64,000 bases of DNA, taken from assembly GCA_947484175.1 (NCBI GenBank), contig CANKOI010000005.1:1-64000 (forward strand). The letters run 5' to 3'. The translations under genes were made by a program, and so were the position numbers. The notes under the pieces are model-generated. The model saw nothing but the letters and a program-made list of their open reading frames with translations, did no database searches and was not told the origin of the DNA. The stretch is from Deltaproteobacteria bacterium. GTDB taxonomy: Bacteria > Myxococcota_A > UBA796 > SXON01. The first letter of the stretch is position 1. Each line of letters begins with the position of its first letter. Positions 1 through 8,923 of this stretch are shown here, one piece after another.

Positions 1-193
1 CGTCGTAGTTGCCCCGAAGGCGAGCGCTGTGCGATCTGGGTGGAGGCGCGCTGGGGTGCGCCGGTGCCCATGCCCACGGCGATGGCGGCCTTCGCTGAGG
101 GCCCCGCCACCTCGGCTGTCACCGTTCTCCGATTCGCCGGCCTCGCCGCCGAGCCCGCCACCCACGTGCAGGTGTCGCGATAGGCGAGCGCTG

Positions 194-847
194 ATGCTCC
201 TCCTGTCTGCGCTCGCCTTCGCCACCGATCCCGTAGCCCTCCGCAGCGCCATGGAGGCAGAAGCGGGGTGGGAGCTTGTGGACACGAAAACGGTCAAGGG
301 CGTGGGGCCGGTGGCCGTGCGCCACAAGCAGGTGCTCGGTGAAGACTGCCTCGAGGGCAGCACCACCGCCGCGCTCGACCCCGACGTGTTCCTCGCCGCC
401 GCCACCGACGTGGAAAACCAGCCCCGGTGGAGCTCGTGGTCGCTCCCCGCGGCGCGCCGACTCACCGCTGGCGCAGACAGCTTCGACTACTACCAACTGC
501 TCGACAACCCCGCGCCGGTGTCCGACCGCTTCTGGTTCGTGCACGCGACCACCAGCGTAGAGGGAGGCGCCCGGATTTTTCGCTGGGATCAGGTCGACGC
601 CGAGGCTCGTTATCCTGCCGAACTGGCCGAGTTGCAGGCTCGCTTTCCGGGCGCTCTGAGCACGCGCACGAACCTCGGCGACTGGACCTTTCGCCCCGAA
701 GCTGCCGGCACCCTCGTCCGCTACCGCATCTGCACCGATGCGGGGGGCAACATTCCCCGCTGGGTGGGCGAGATCGCGGCGCGCAGCACGCTCCCCGGCA
801 ACGTGGCCGACCTCATCAAAGAAGTGCGGCGGCGAACGGGCGGCTGA
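194..847 (+). CDS. START/SRPBCC-like lipid-binding domain protein with short N-terminal leader
   Basis: ORF MLLLSALAFATDP...; overall START-like pattern (VENQPRWSSWS..., DRFWFVHATT, GNIPRWVGEIAARSTLPGNVADLIKEV). ATG at 194 chosen because the leader begins there. Confidence 0.6.
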   Translation: MLLLSALAFATDPVALRSAMEAEAGWELVDTKTVKGVGPVAVRHKQVLGEDCLEGSTTAALDPDVFLAAATDVENQPRWSSWSLPAARRLTAGADSFDYYQLLDNPAPVSDRFWFVHATTSVEGGARIFRWDQVDAEARYPAELAELQARFPGALSTRTNLGDWTFRPEAAGTLVRYRICTDAGGNIPRWVGEIAARSTLPGNVADLIKEVRRRTGG

Positions 848-903
848 GCGCACTGTAAGGCATCACGGACGAGCGGCGTTGTGGGCGGCACCAAGGCTCC
901 GTG

Positions 904-1407
904 ATGAACTTCCTCGACAAGGTCCAGCTCGCTTATTCCTGCCCGCTCGCGTGGGAGAAGCTCGTCGGCGGCGAGCGGCGGCGCTTCTGCGGCGACTGCC
1001 AGAAGCACGTCACCAACCTCAGCGCGATGTCGCGCCCCGCGGCGTCGGCCTGGCTCGCACGGAACGAAGGGGTCTCGGTCTGTGTGCGGGTGGAGGTGGA
1101 CGAGACCGGGCGCTCGCTGCACCGGCCGGCGCCCGCTGCCTTCGCGCTCGCTGCGCTCGCGCTCGGCGCCGCCGGCTGCGCCACCGACGAGGACACCTCG
1201 TTCGACAGCGGCAACCGGGGCCCCGCCGAGGTGGTCACCGCCGACAATCGCGCGAACGCCGCCAACGAGGAGGCGCTGACGCTGCGTACCGAGGCGGGCG
1301 GCGTTCACCAGCTCCTCGGCGAGCCGCCGCCCGTAGCCGTGATGGGCGGCATTTCGCCGGTTCGCCCGATGGTGGGGCGAGTGGCTCCGAGCCCCGACGG
1401 CGAGTAG
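904..1407 (+). CDS. Small protein with N-terminal RFCGDCQKHVTNLSAM cysteine motif followed by a hydrophobic/lipobox-like segment
   Basis: ORF 901..1407; CxxC motif FCGDCQKHVTNLSAMSRP and later ALAALALGAAGCATDE. Confidence 0.6.
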   Translation: MNFLDKVQLAYSCPLAWEKLVGGERRRFCGDCQKHVTNLSAMSRPAASAWLARNEGVSVCVRVEVDETGRSLHRPAPAAFALAALALGAAGCATDEDTSFDSGNRGPAEVVTADNRANAANEEALTLRTEAGGVHQLLGEPPPVAVMGGISPVRPMVGRVAPSPDGE

Positions 1408-1439
1408 TTCCGCAGGCCGCCCACCAGCTATACTCCCCC

Positions 1440-2906
1440 ATGCCCGGTGTGAGCTCCCCACCCAAGTCTGGCGGCCTCCTCGACGCGCTGGAACGAGCCG
1501 GAAACCGCCTGCCCGATCCGGTCGTGCTCTTCGCGCTCGTCGCGGGGCTCATCGCCGTTGCGTCGGCGCTCATGGCCGGCGGAAACTGGACCGTCACCCA
1601 CCCCGGAACCGGCGATCCGGTGGCCGTTCAGAGCCTCCTGGAGGGTTCACAGCTGCGCCGGATGTGGACCGACGCGGTCAAAAACTTCGGAGCCTTTCCG
1701 CCCCTCGCCAGCGTGCTCGCGGCGGTGATGGGCATCGGTGTGGCCGAGCGCTCCGGCCTCATCGGGGCCGCGCTCAGCCGCGCCGTAAGCGCCGTCCCGC
1801 CGCGGCTCCTCACCGTGGCGATGCTGTTTGTGGGCGCCAATGGCGCCTTGGCCTCCGATGCGAGCTTCGTCGTGCTGGTGCCGCTCGGCGCCACCCTCTG
1901 GGCGCGCGCCGGCCGGCACCCCTTGGCGGGCATGAGCATCGCCTATGCGGCGGTGAGCGGCGGCTACGGCGCCAACCTGCTCGTCACCGCGCTCGACCCC
2001 TTGCTGGCCGGGCTCACCGACGCCGCCGCGAAGCTGGTGGATCCCGAGGTGCACGTGGCGGCCACCTGCAACTGGTACTTCAACGCTGCCAGCGTCTTCC
2101 TCGTTACCGGCGTGGGTGCGTTGGTGGCGCCCTCGGTGGAGCGGCGATTCGGGCCGTGGGCCACGCGAGAGGAGCCCGACGAGGCCGAATCCGCCTCGCT
2201 CCTCCCGGCTGGCATCGCCTGCGCCGTCACCGTCGCGCTGCTCGCGCTGGTCGCCGTGTTCATCCTCCGCGCCGACGACGGAAGGTGGACCCCCGTGTAC
2301 GAGAGCATGGTGCTCCTCGTGGCCACCGCGGCCCTCGTTCCCGGGCTCGTTCACGGCGTGCACACCGGCAGGGTGCGCAACACCCAGGACGCCGCGAAGC
2401 TCGCCGCCGACGCCGCGGGCGGCATGGGCGGCTACATCGTGCTCGCCTTCGCGGCCGCCCAGTTCGTGGCGTGGTTCAACTGGTCCAACCTCGGCATGGT
2501 GCTCGCGGTGCGTGGAGCCGACGTGGTGAGAGAGCTCGGCCTCTCGTCCGGCGTTTTGCTCGCCGCCTTCGTAGTGCTCTCGGGCTTCATCAACATCCTG
2601 ATCGCGAGTGCCTCGGCCAAGTGGGCGCTGATGGCGCCGCTGTTCGTGCCCATGCTGCTGCTCCTCGGCATCGATCCCGCGATGACGCAAGCGGCGTACC
2701 GGGTCGGCGATGCGGTCACCAACGTACTCACTCCGTTGATGCCGTACATGCCGATCGTGCTCGCCGCCGCGCGTCGCTACGTGCCCTCCGCGGGCATGGG
2801 GACCGTTTTCGCTGCCCAGTTGCCGTTCGCGGTGGCGTGGGGCGTCACCTGGACAGCGCTGTTGCTCTTGTGGAATGCGGTCGGCTGGCCATTGGGGCCC
2901 GGGTAG
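1440..2906 (+). CDS. AbgT family (p-aminobenzoyl-glutamate type) transporter
   Basis: Long polytopic ORF; AGNRLPDPVVLFALVAGLI, GVAERSGLIGAAL, GANGALASDASFVVLVPLGA, SASAKWALMAPLFVPM typical of AbgT. Confidence 0.9.
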   Translation: MPGVSSPPKSGGLLDALERAGNRLPDPVVLFALVAGLIAVASALMAGGNWTVTHPGTGDPVAVQSLLEGSQLRRMWTDAVKNFGAFPPLASVLAAVMGIGVAERSGLIGAALSRAVSAVPPRLLTVAMLFVGANGALASDASFVVLVPLGATLWARAGRHPLAGMSIAYAAVSGGYGANLLVTALDPLLAGLTDAAAKLVDPEVHVAATCNWYFNAASVFLVTGVGALVAPSVERRFGPWATREEPDEAESASLLPAGIACAVTVALLALVAVFILRADDGRWTPVYESMVLLVATAALVPGLVHGVHTGRVRNTQDAAKLAADAAGGMGGYIVLAFAAAQFVAWFNWSNLGMVLAVRGADVVRELGLSSGVLLAAFVVLSGFINILIASASAKWALMAPLFVPMLLLLGIDPAMTQAAYRVGDAVTNVLTPLMPYMPIVLAAARRYVPSAGMGTVFAAQLPFAVAWGVTWTALLLLWNAVGWPLGPG

Positions 2907-2953
2907 CCTCGCCGCCGCGTGCCCCGGCGCCCGCCGCCGGATAGCCCCGCGCC

Positions 2954-3439
2954 ATGCTCGCCCTCGCCGATCTCACCGGCCGGTTCCTCGCGCACTCGGT
3001 GTGGTGCGTCATCGATCCTGAAGCCTTCGTACCGCTGCTGGGCCACGAGAAGGCCGGCAAGCGAGGGCTCCTCCGGCTCAAGCATTCCACCCTAGAAGAG
3101 TCGGTGGCCGCGGGCCGAGCGTGGTTGGAGAAGAACCCCGACGGTGTCGATCGCGCCGTGCTGGTGTACGACACCTTCCTCACGGTGGGCGGCCTGAAGA
3201 CCGACGCCCTCTTCCTTCGCGCCGTGGAGTACGGCGAGCGCCCGCTCACCCTCGAGCTCGGGCTCCGCTACCGCCCCAGCGGCACCGCCGAAGGCTTCCG
3301 CGTGGGCAGCCCGAAGGTGCTGGCAGATGGGGGCATCGGCGACCAGTGGGACCCCTTCTTCGCCCAGTTCTGGAAGGGCGTGAAGAGCCATGCCGAAGCG
3401 GCGAAGGTCTGGAACGACCACCTCGACGACGGGCTGTAG
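2954..3439 (+). CDS. Hypothetical protein (161 aa)
   Basis: ORF with consistent high-GC3 coding character between two well-supported genes. Confidence 0.55.
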   Translation: MLALADLTGRFLAHSVWCVIDPEAFVPLLGHEKAGKRGLLRLKHSTLEESVAAGRAWLEKNPDGVDRAVLVYDTFLTVGGLKTDALFLRAVEYGERPLTLELGLRYRPSGTAEGFRVGSPKVLADGGIGDQWDPFFAQFWKGVKSHAEAAKVWNDHLDDGL

Positions 3440-3464
3440 GCCACCACCCCCCACGGATCGAACC

Positions 3465-4301
3465 ATGACCCCCGAAAATCTCGCCTCCTTGCAGCGTTTC
3501 ATCGGCATGAACCTGGCCACGCTTGGCATGAACGCGCTCGGTGCCATCGTCATCCTGCTTGCGGGTTGGTGGGCGGCCCAACGGATGGCGAAGGTCACGG
3601 GCTTCGTGATGCGGCGGTCGCCGGGGATCGACGACACCCTCAAACCCCTCGTGGTCTCGGTCGTCAAGAACACGGTCCGGCTGCTCACGGTCGTCGCGGC
3701 GCTGGGGAATTTCGGGGTGGAGACCTCCAGCCTGATCGCGGTTTTCGGGGCAGCCGGTCTCGCCGTGGGGCTCGCGCTGCAAGGCACGCTCACCAACGTA
3801 GCGGCCGGGGTGATGCTGCTCGTACTCCGGCCCTTCCAGCTCGGAGACTCCATCCTCGTGCAGGGACACAGCGGCACCGTGCAACGCATCGGCCTCTTCG
3901 CCACGGAGTTGACCACCACGGAAAACCTCTACGTCTCGCTTCCGAACGCCAGCGTCTGGGGCGCCCCGATCGTGAACTATTCCCGAAACCCCACCCGCCG
4001 AATCGACGTCGTCGTGAACCTCGACTACGCCAGCGATCTCGATCAGGCCATCCTGATCGCCACCGCCGCACTGCGCAGCGACCCCCGCGTACACGCCGAG
4101 CCGGCGCCGGTAGTGGCGGTACGGGCGCTAGGCCCCGCATCGGTGGAGCTCGTCCTTCGCGGTTTCGTGGACCAAGCCGAGCATCAGGTCGTCCTCTACG
4201 CCGTGCAAAAGTCAGCGAAGGAGCGACTCCAAGCCGCCGGCATCCTCCTCGCCGTGCTCGCGCCCACCCCCGTCTACCCGTCCCTCAACCCCGCGCAGTA
4301 G
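3465..4301 (+). CDS. mscS: MscS family small-conductance mechanosensitive channel
   Basis: GAAGLAVGLALQGTLTNVAAGVMLLVLRPFQLGDSILVQGHSGTVQRIGLFATELTTTENLYVSLPNASVW. Confidence 0.93.
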   Translation: MTPENLASLQRFIGMNLATLGMNALGAIVILLAGWWAAQRMAKVTGFVMRRSPGIDDTLKPLVVSVVKNTVRLLTVVAALGNFGVETSSLIAVFGAAGLAVGLALQGTLTNVAAGVMLLVLRPFQLGDSILVQGHSGTVQRIGLFATELTTTENLYVSLPNASVWGAPIVNYSRNPTRRIDVVVNLDYASDLDQAILIATAALRSDPRVHAEPAPVVAVRALGPASVELVLRGFVDQAEHQVVLYAVQKSAKERLQAAGILLAVLAPTPVYPSLNPAQ

Positions 4302-5050
4302 GCGCTGGTGTCGTCGAAATAGCCCTTCATGCCGTCGAGGATCAGCGCGCGGATGATGTCGGAGTCTTGGGTGGTGTCGGGGTTGATCTGGAATTCGCGC
4401 CACATGCCGTAGGCGTGAATCATCCCCCCGTCGCCCGGGAAGTAGGCCTCGATCTGATAGTCTTGGTCGAGCTTGGTGGCCTCTTCGTCGCTGTCGGCTG
4501 GGTTGGGAGCCCATGTGCGCGTGGCAAAGCCTTCCTCGCCGTCCACGTCGAGACGCATCGCGCCGCCGTGCACGAACGTGCGGTAGGCACCCGCGATGGG
4601 AATTTCAACCGCGTAGGTGGTGTCCCAGGTGACAATGTCGGTGTCTCCTGCCAAGAAACTGTCGCGGTCGGTTGTGAATTCCCGTTGGTAGTCGGTGTAA
4701 TTGTCCGGGAACACGAGCCGCTGATCGGGTTGGATGAGCGCGTCCATCAGCTCGGCAGAAGAGCAGTCGAGGGTGTCCACGAGGTAGAACCCCGCGGCGT
4801 CCTTCGGGTTCGCGTCCCACTCCACGTCCACCAGCAAGAATTCCTCTTGCGTGAGGTCGGAATAGTCACCCTGAAGGGGGAACTCTTCGGCGTCGAGGGT
4901 GGCGCCAAAGCTGATGGTCAGCTCCGCGAGGGCCTCGAGGTCTTCGCTGGCGTAGTTCACCCACGTGCTGTGGAGGAACTCGTCGAGGGTAGGCGGAGCG
5001 GGGGCGGCGTCGGGGGAGAGACAGCCGGTGAGCAGGAGGAGGGTAGACAT
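4274..5050 (-). CDS. Predicted lipoprotein, unknown function
   Basis: MSTLLLLTG|CLSPDAAP lipobox-like; convergent overlap with mscS end. Confidence 0.6.
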   Translation of the reverse strand: MSTLLLLTGCLSPDAAPAPPTLDEFLHSTWVNYASEDLEALAELTISFGATLDAEEFPLQGDYSDLTQEEFLLVDVEWDANPKDAAGFYLVDTLDCSSAELMDALIQPDQRLVFPDNYTDYQREFTTDRDSFLAGDTDIVTWDTTYAVEIPIAGAYRTFVHGGAMRLDVDGEEGFATRTWAPNPADSDEEATKLDQDYQIEAYFPGDGGMIHAYGMWREFQINPDTTQDSDIIRALILDGMKGYFDDTSAYCAGLRDG

Positions 5051-5092
5051 CTGCCGCAGGGTAGCCGCTCCTCGCGGAGTTAGCATTCGCCC

Positions 5093-6532
5093 ATGCTGGC
5101 CCTCCTCGCCTTCGCCTTCGCCCGTTCCCTCCCCTCCGATGCCCCTGCCCGGCCCGCCGATCGACTCTTGGAGCAGGTGGACTGGGCCGCGGCCACCCCT
5201 GAGCTCACCCGTTTGCTGTCGGAGCTGCTGCAGATCGAGTCCGTCAATCCGCCGGGAAACGAACGGGCCGCCGTGGACTACCTTGACCGCGTCTTGCAGG
5301 CCGAGGGCATCGTGACGGAGCTGGTGCCACTCGAAGACGGCCGGGCCTCACTCATCGCCCGCCTGCCTGGCACCGGCGACCAGCAGCCGCTGTGCCTGTT
5401 GAGCCATGTCGATGTGGTGCCCGCCGAAGCCGACCGCTGGAAGGTTTCCCCCTTTTCGGGCGAGGTGAAGGAGGGCTTTGTGTGGGGTCGCGGCGCCCTA
5501 GACATGAAGGGCATGACGGCCCTCGAAGTGATGACGATGATCCAAATCAAGAGGCTCGGCGTGCCGCTCAACCGGCAGCTGGTTCTGCTCGCGGTGGCCG
5601 ACGAAGAGGTGGACAGCAAGGGCATCGACTCGGTGGTGAAGCTGTGGGACCGCGTGAACTGTTCCCATTCCATCAACGAAGGCGGCTACGGCCTGCAAGA
5701 CCTGTTCATCAAGGGTCAAACCTTCCACGCCATCTCGGTGGCGGAGAAAGGCGCCGTCTGGATGAAGATGATCGCGTCGGGCGCCCCGGGGCACGGGTCC
5801 ACGCCGGTGCCTGGCCGCGCTCCCGAGGTGCTCACCCGCGCGCTGCAGCGGCTCGCGCAACGGAAGGATGTCGTGCACTGGAACCCGGTGCTGATGGAGA
5901 GCTTCCGGCGGGTTGGCGCCGAAGGCGGCGGGCTTTCAGGGGCCATCCTCCAGAACCCCTTTCTGGTGAAGCTGCTCGTGCGCGACCGGCTGATGAAGAA
6001 CCCGCCTACGCACGCGGCGCTCACCAACACCGTGAACGTGACCGGCTTCTTCGGCGGCAAGCAACCGAACGTCGTGCCCAGCGAAGTGGGTGCCGTACTC
6101 GACTGCCGCATCCTTCCCGGCGAGACGGCCGAGGCGCTGGTAGCTGAGCTGGTCGCGCTGGTCGACGACCCCGCTATCCGTTTCGAGATCACCAGCAGCA
6201 CCCTCGCCAACGCGAGCACCTGGGACGACCCCTTCTTCCGGGCCCTCGCCGACCGCGCCGTATTGGGTCAGGAACACGCGGTAGCCGGACCGATCGTGAG
6301 CATCGGCTACACCGACAGCCAGGCGCTGCGCCCCCTCGGCGTGCATGCCTATGGCTATGTGCCCTTCGTGATCGACGGCGAGCTGTTGGCTACGGCGCAC
6401 GGCGACAACGAACGCGTGCCGGTGTCAGAGCTGGAGCCTGGCCTGCGCCGCCTCCTCGGGGCTGTCCTCGATGTGAGCACCGGCCGGGAGGACGGCCCGC
6501 GCGCCGCGCCGAACGTAGAGCAGGCGCGGTAG
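5093..6532 (+). CDS. M20 family metallopeptidase with signal peptide
   Basis: LLSHVDVVPAE, GRGALDMKGMTALEVM, AVADEEVDSKG, GHGSTPVPGRAPEVLTRAL. Confidence 0.9.
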   Translation: MLALLAFAFARSLPSDAPARPADRLLEQVDWAAATPELTRLLSELLQIESVNPPGNERAAVDYLDRVLQAEGIVTELVPLEDGRASLIARLPGTGDQQPLCLLSHVDVVPAEADRWKVSPFSGEVKEGFVWGRGALDMKGMTALEVMTMIQIKRLGVPLNRQLVLLAVADEEVDSKGIDSVVKLWDRVNCSHSINEGGYGLQDLFIKGQTFHAISVAEKGAVWMKMIASGAPGHGSTPVPGRAPEVLTRALQRLAQRKDVVHWNPVLMESFRRVGAEGGGLSGAILQNPFLVKLLVRDRLMKNPPTHAALTNTVNVTGFFGGKQPNVVPSEVGAVLDCRILPGETAEALVAELVALVDDPAIRFEITSSTLANASTWDDPFFRALADRAVLGQEHAVAGPIVSIGYTDSQALRPLGVHAYGYVPFVIDGELLATAHGDNERVPVSELEPGLRRLLGAVLDVSTGREDGPRAAPNVEQAR

Positions 6533-6539
6533 AGCCCGG

Positions 6540-7208
6540 ATGCCGCGGCCCTGGAACCTCATCGCCAGCGAAAAGACCCCCGACGGCACCTTGGAGCTGC
6601 GCCGCCGGGCCGATGGTGAACACCTGATCCAGCTCTCGGGGCGAGTGCTGATGAACAGCGCGGCGCGGCGCTCCGAGGAGGTGCTGGCTACGCGAGGCTG
6701 CGGTGCGAGCCGTTCCCCTTCTCCGCGCGTGCTCATCGGCGGTCTGGGGATGGGCTGCACCCTGCGCGCGGCGCTGGACGTGCTCCCCAAGTCAGCGACC
6801 GTGATGGTGGCTGAGCTGAATCCAGTCATGGAAGAGTGGTGCCGAGGGCCGCTTGTCGAAGTCAACGGCGGAGCGATACATGACACAAGGGTCACCATGT
6901 TTCACGGCGATGTGTCACGACACATCTCGGGCGTTTCGCATGGAAGCTACGACGTGATCCTCTTGGACCTGTACGCCGGTCCGAACGAGGCCGCCGACAA
7001 CGCAGGAGACCCGTTCTACGGCTTGGCGGCCCTCGCTCACCAGCGCCGGGCGCTCTCCAAGGGTGGCGTGCTCGCCGTGTGGGGCGAACGCCGCGACCTC
7101 GCGTACGAGCGTCGCGTGGGTCAGTCCGGCTTCACCTTGCAGCCCCGCTCGTTGGAGGCGGGTGGCGATGCGTGGAAACATGCGGTGTACGTGGCGCTTC
7201 GGGAGTGA
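6540..7208 (+). CDS. Spermidine synthase-like (SpeE-type) methyltransferase-fold protein
   Basis: VLIGGLGMGCTLRAALDVLPKSATVMVAELNPVMEEW ... YDVILLDLYAGPNE. Confidence 0.8.
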   Translation: MPRPWNLIASEKTPDGTLELRRRADGEHLIQLSGRVLMNSAARRSEEVLATRGCGASRSPSPRVLIGGLGMGCTLRAALDVLPKSATVMVAELNPVMEEWCRGPLVEVNGGAIHDTRVTMFHGDVSRHISGVSHGSYDVILLDLYAGPNEAADNAGDPFYGLAALAHQRRALSKGGVLAVWGERRDLAYERRVGQSGFTLQPRSLEAGGDAWKHAVYVALRE

Positions 7209-7227
7209 GGGCCACGCCGCCCCCCCC

Positions 7228-8076
7228 TCACCCCCACCAGCTCTGCAGCGGCGCTAGGACGACGGGCTCCGCACCTCCCGCCCGAATCTCGTCCACGAAC
7301 CCCTCCACATCCACGCCCGGCAGCTGACGTGGCGGAGTCTCGATTGGCACGCTGAAGTCGTCCCAATGGCAGGGGATGACCACGCGGGGCTTCACCCGCT
7401 CGAGCAGGCAGCGCGTGTAGTCTTGGCGGTACTGCCGCCCCACCGCGCAGAGGAGCAGCACGTCGGCGGGCGCGAGCTCGTCTTCGAGGAAGTCGGCAGA
7501 GTCGATGTGCAGTACCCGCAGCCCATCGAGTTCGAGGTGCCAGTGAAACACGTCGCCGTGCGGCAGCTCGTGGATTCGGGGGGGCCAAGGAGGCGGTGCG
7601 GTGAGCCGCCCCTGGAACGGAATGCGCCCGAAGATCGCCTTGCCGTGCCGAGAAGGCCACGCCGTCGCCGTTGCTGCGCCGCATGACACCGGCTCCCGCG
7701 GGTTGACCGTCACGTAGCTCTCAAGGTCAAAACCTGCGGCGGACGCGATCTGTCGGGTATCGCTGCTGCCTAAGAGGCGTGCGCCCGTTTGGGTGGCGAC
7801 AGCGGAGGCGTCGAGGGCGTGGTCGTAGTGGCTGTGGCCGACAAGGACTTCGTCGGCGGTGGGGAAGTACCGGCGCACACGCTCCGCATCCACCGGCAGG
7901 CGCCCGAAGGCGGTTCGCCACAGTCCGGCCCGCGACACATAAGGATCCAACACGAACGTGCGGGACTGCCCCTGCACGACAAACCCCGCGGTCCCCATGA
8001 AGGTGAACCGGACCTTTCCTTGCGAGGGCGCAAGGTGGAATTCCGGCGCCGGCCGGGTGAGCCAGCGACGGATCAC
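7228..8076 (-). CDS. MBL-fold metallohydrolase
   Basis: FMGTAGFVVQG..., VLVGHSHYDHALDAS, VVIPCHWDDFSVP. GTG at 8076 overlaps the nadC stop (GTGA); the longer ORF runs to 8109. Confidence 0.85.
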   Translation of the reverse strand: MIRRWLTRPAPEFHLAPSQGKVRFTFMGTAGFVVQGQSRTFVLDPYVSRAGLWRTAFGRLPVDAERVRRYFPTADEVLVGHSHYDHALDASAVATQTGARLLGSSDTRQIASAAGFDLESYVTVNPREPVSCGAATATAWPSRHGKAIFGRIPFQGRLTAPPPWPPRIHELPHGDVFHWHLELDGLRVLHIDSADFLEDELAPADVLLLCAVGRQYRQDYTRCLLERVKPRVVIPCHWDDFSVPIETPPRQLPGVDVEGFVDEIRAGGAEPVVLAPLQSWWG

Positions 8077-8894
8077 GCCGGCAACATCCGGAGGCTCAGG
8101 TCTACCCACCGGGCCTGGTGGATGAGCCCCCCCATGCTCACCCGGTGCACCCCAAGCCCTCGCAAGAGCGGCAACCGTTCGGCGGTGATCCCGCCGCTCA
8201 CTTCGAGGCGGGCGCGGCCCGCGTTCAGCCGCACCGCCTCGGCAAGCAGGGTGTCATCCATGTTGTCGAGCAACACATCGTCGGCGCCCGCTTCGAGTGC
8301 CTCCGCAAGCTCGGCGAGGTCCTCCACCTCCACCTCCACGCGCAACAGCGGATGAGCGCCGGCGCGCGCCCGGGCCACCGCCTGCCGAATGCCGCCCGCC
8401 GCCACGATGTGGTTGTCCTTGATGAGGATCCCGTCGAACAGGCCGAACCGATGGTTGGCGGCTCCCCCGTGGCGCACCGCGGCCTTCTCCAAGCCCCGCA
8501 GCAGCGGGGTGGTCTTCCGGGTGTCGACCAGCCGCAGGCCAGGCGCCGCGGCCACCACGCGCCGTACATGAGTGGCAATTCCGCAGAGCCGCATCAGGAA
8601 GTTGAGCGCGGCCCGCTCACCAGTGAGCAGCCCGCGCGAGGGGCCCGACACCAGCGCGATCGTGTCCGGCTCGCTGCCGCCCGCACACGCGCCGTCGTCC
8701 ACCTGCGTCTCGTACCGGCACCCGAGCTGGCGGAACACCTCGGCGGCCACCTCCTGCCCGCTCACGACCAGAGCTTCCTTGGCGTAGATGCGCGCGCGCC
8801 CTGTCGCGCTGGCGGGAACGGTGGCCTCCGTCGTGAGGTCGCCGTGGCCGACGTCTTCTTCGAGGCTGAGCCGCACGAGTTCGTCGAGGTTCAT
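8073..8894 (-). CDS. nadC: Nicotinate-nucleotide pyrophosphorylase (carboxylating)
   Basis: EEDVGHGDLTTEATVP, ERAALNFLMRLCGIAT, DTRKTTPLLRGLEKAAVRHGGAANHRFGLFDGILIKDNHI. Confidence 0.95.
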   Translation of the reverse strand: MNLDELVRLSLEEDVGHGDLTTEATVPASATGRARIYAKEALVVSGQEVAAEVFRQLGCRYETQVDDGACAGGSEPDTIALVSGPSRGLLTGERAALNFLMRLCGIATHVRRVVAAAPGLRLVDTRKTTPLLRGLEKAAVRHGGAANHRFGLFDGILIKDNHIVAAGGIRQAVARARAGAHPLLRVEVEVEDLAELAEALEAGADDVLLDNMDDTLLAEAVRLNAGRARLEVSGGITAERLPLLRGLGVHRVSMGGLIHQARWVDLSLRMLPA

Positions 8895-8923
8895 TCCGCC
8901 GGCCTATCCCACCGCCGCGACCG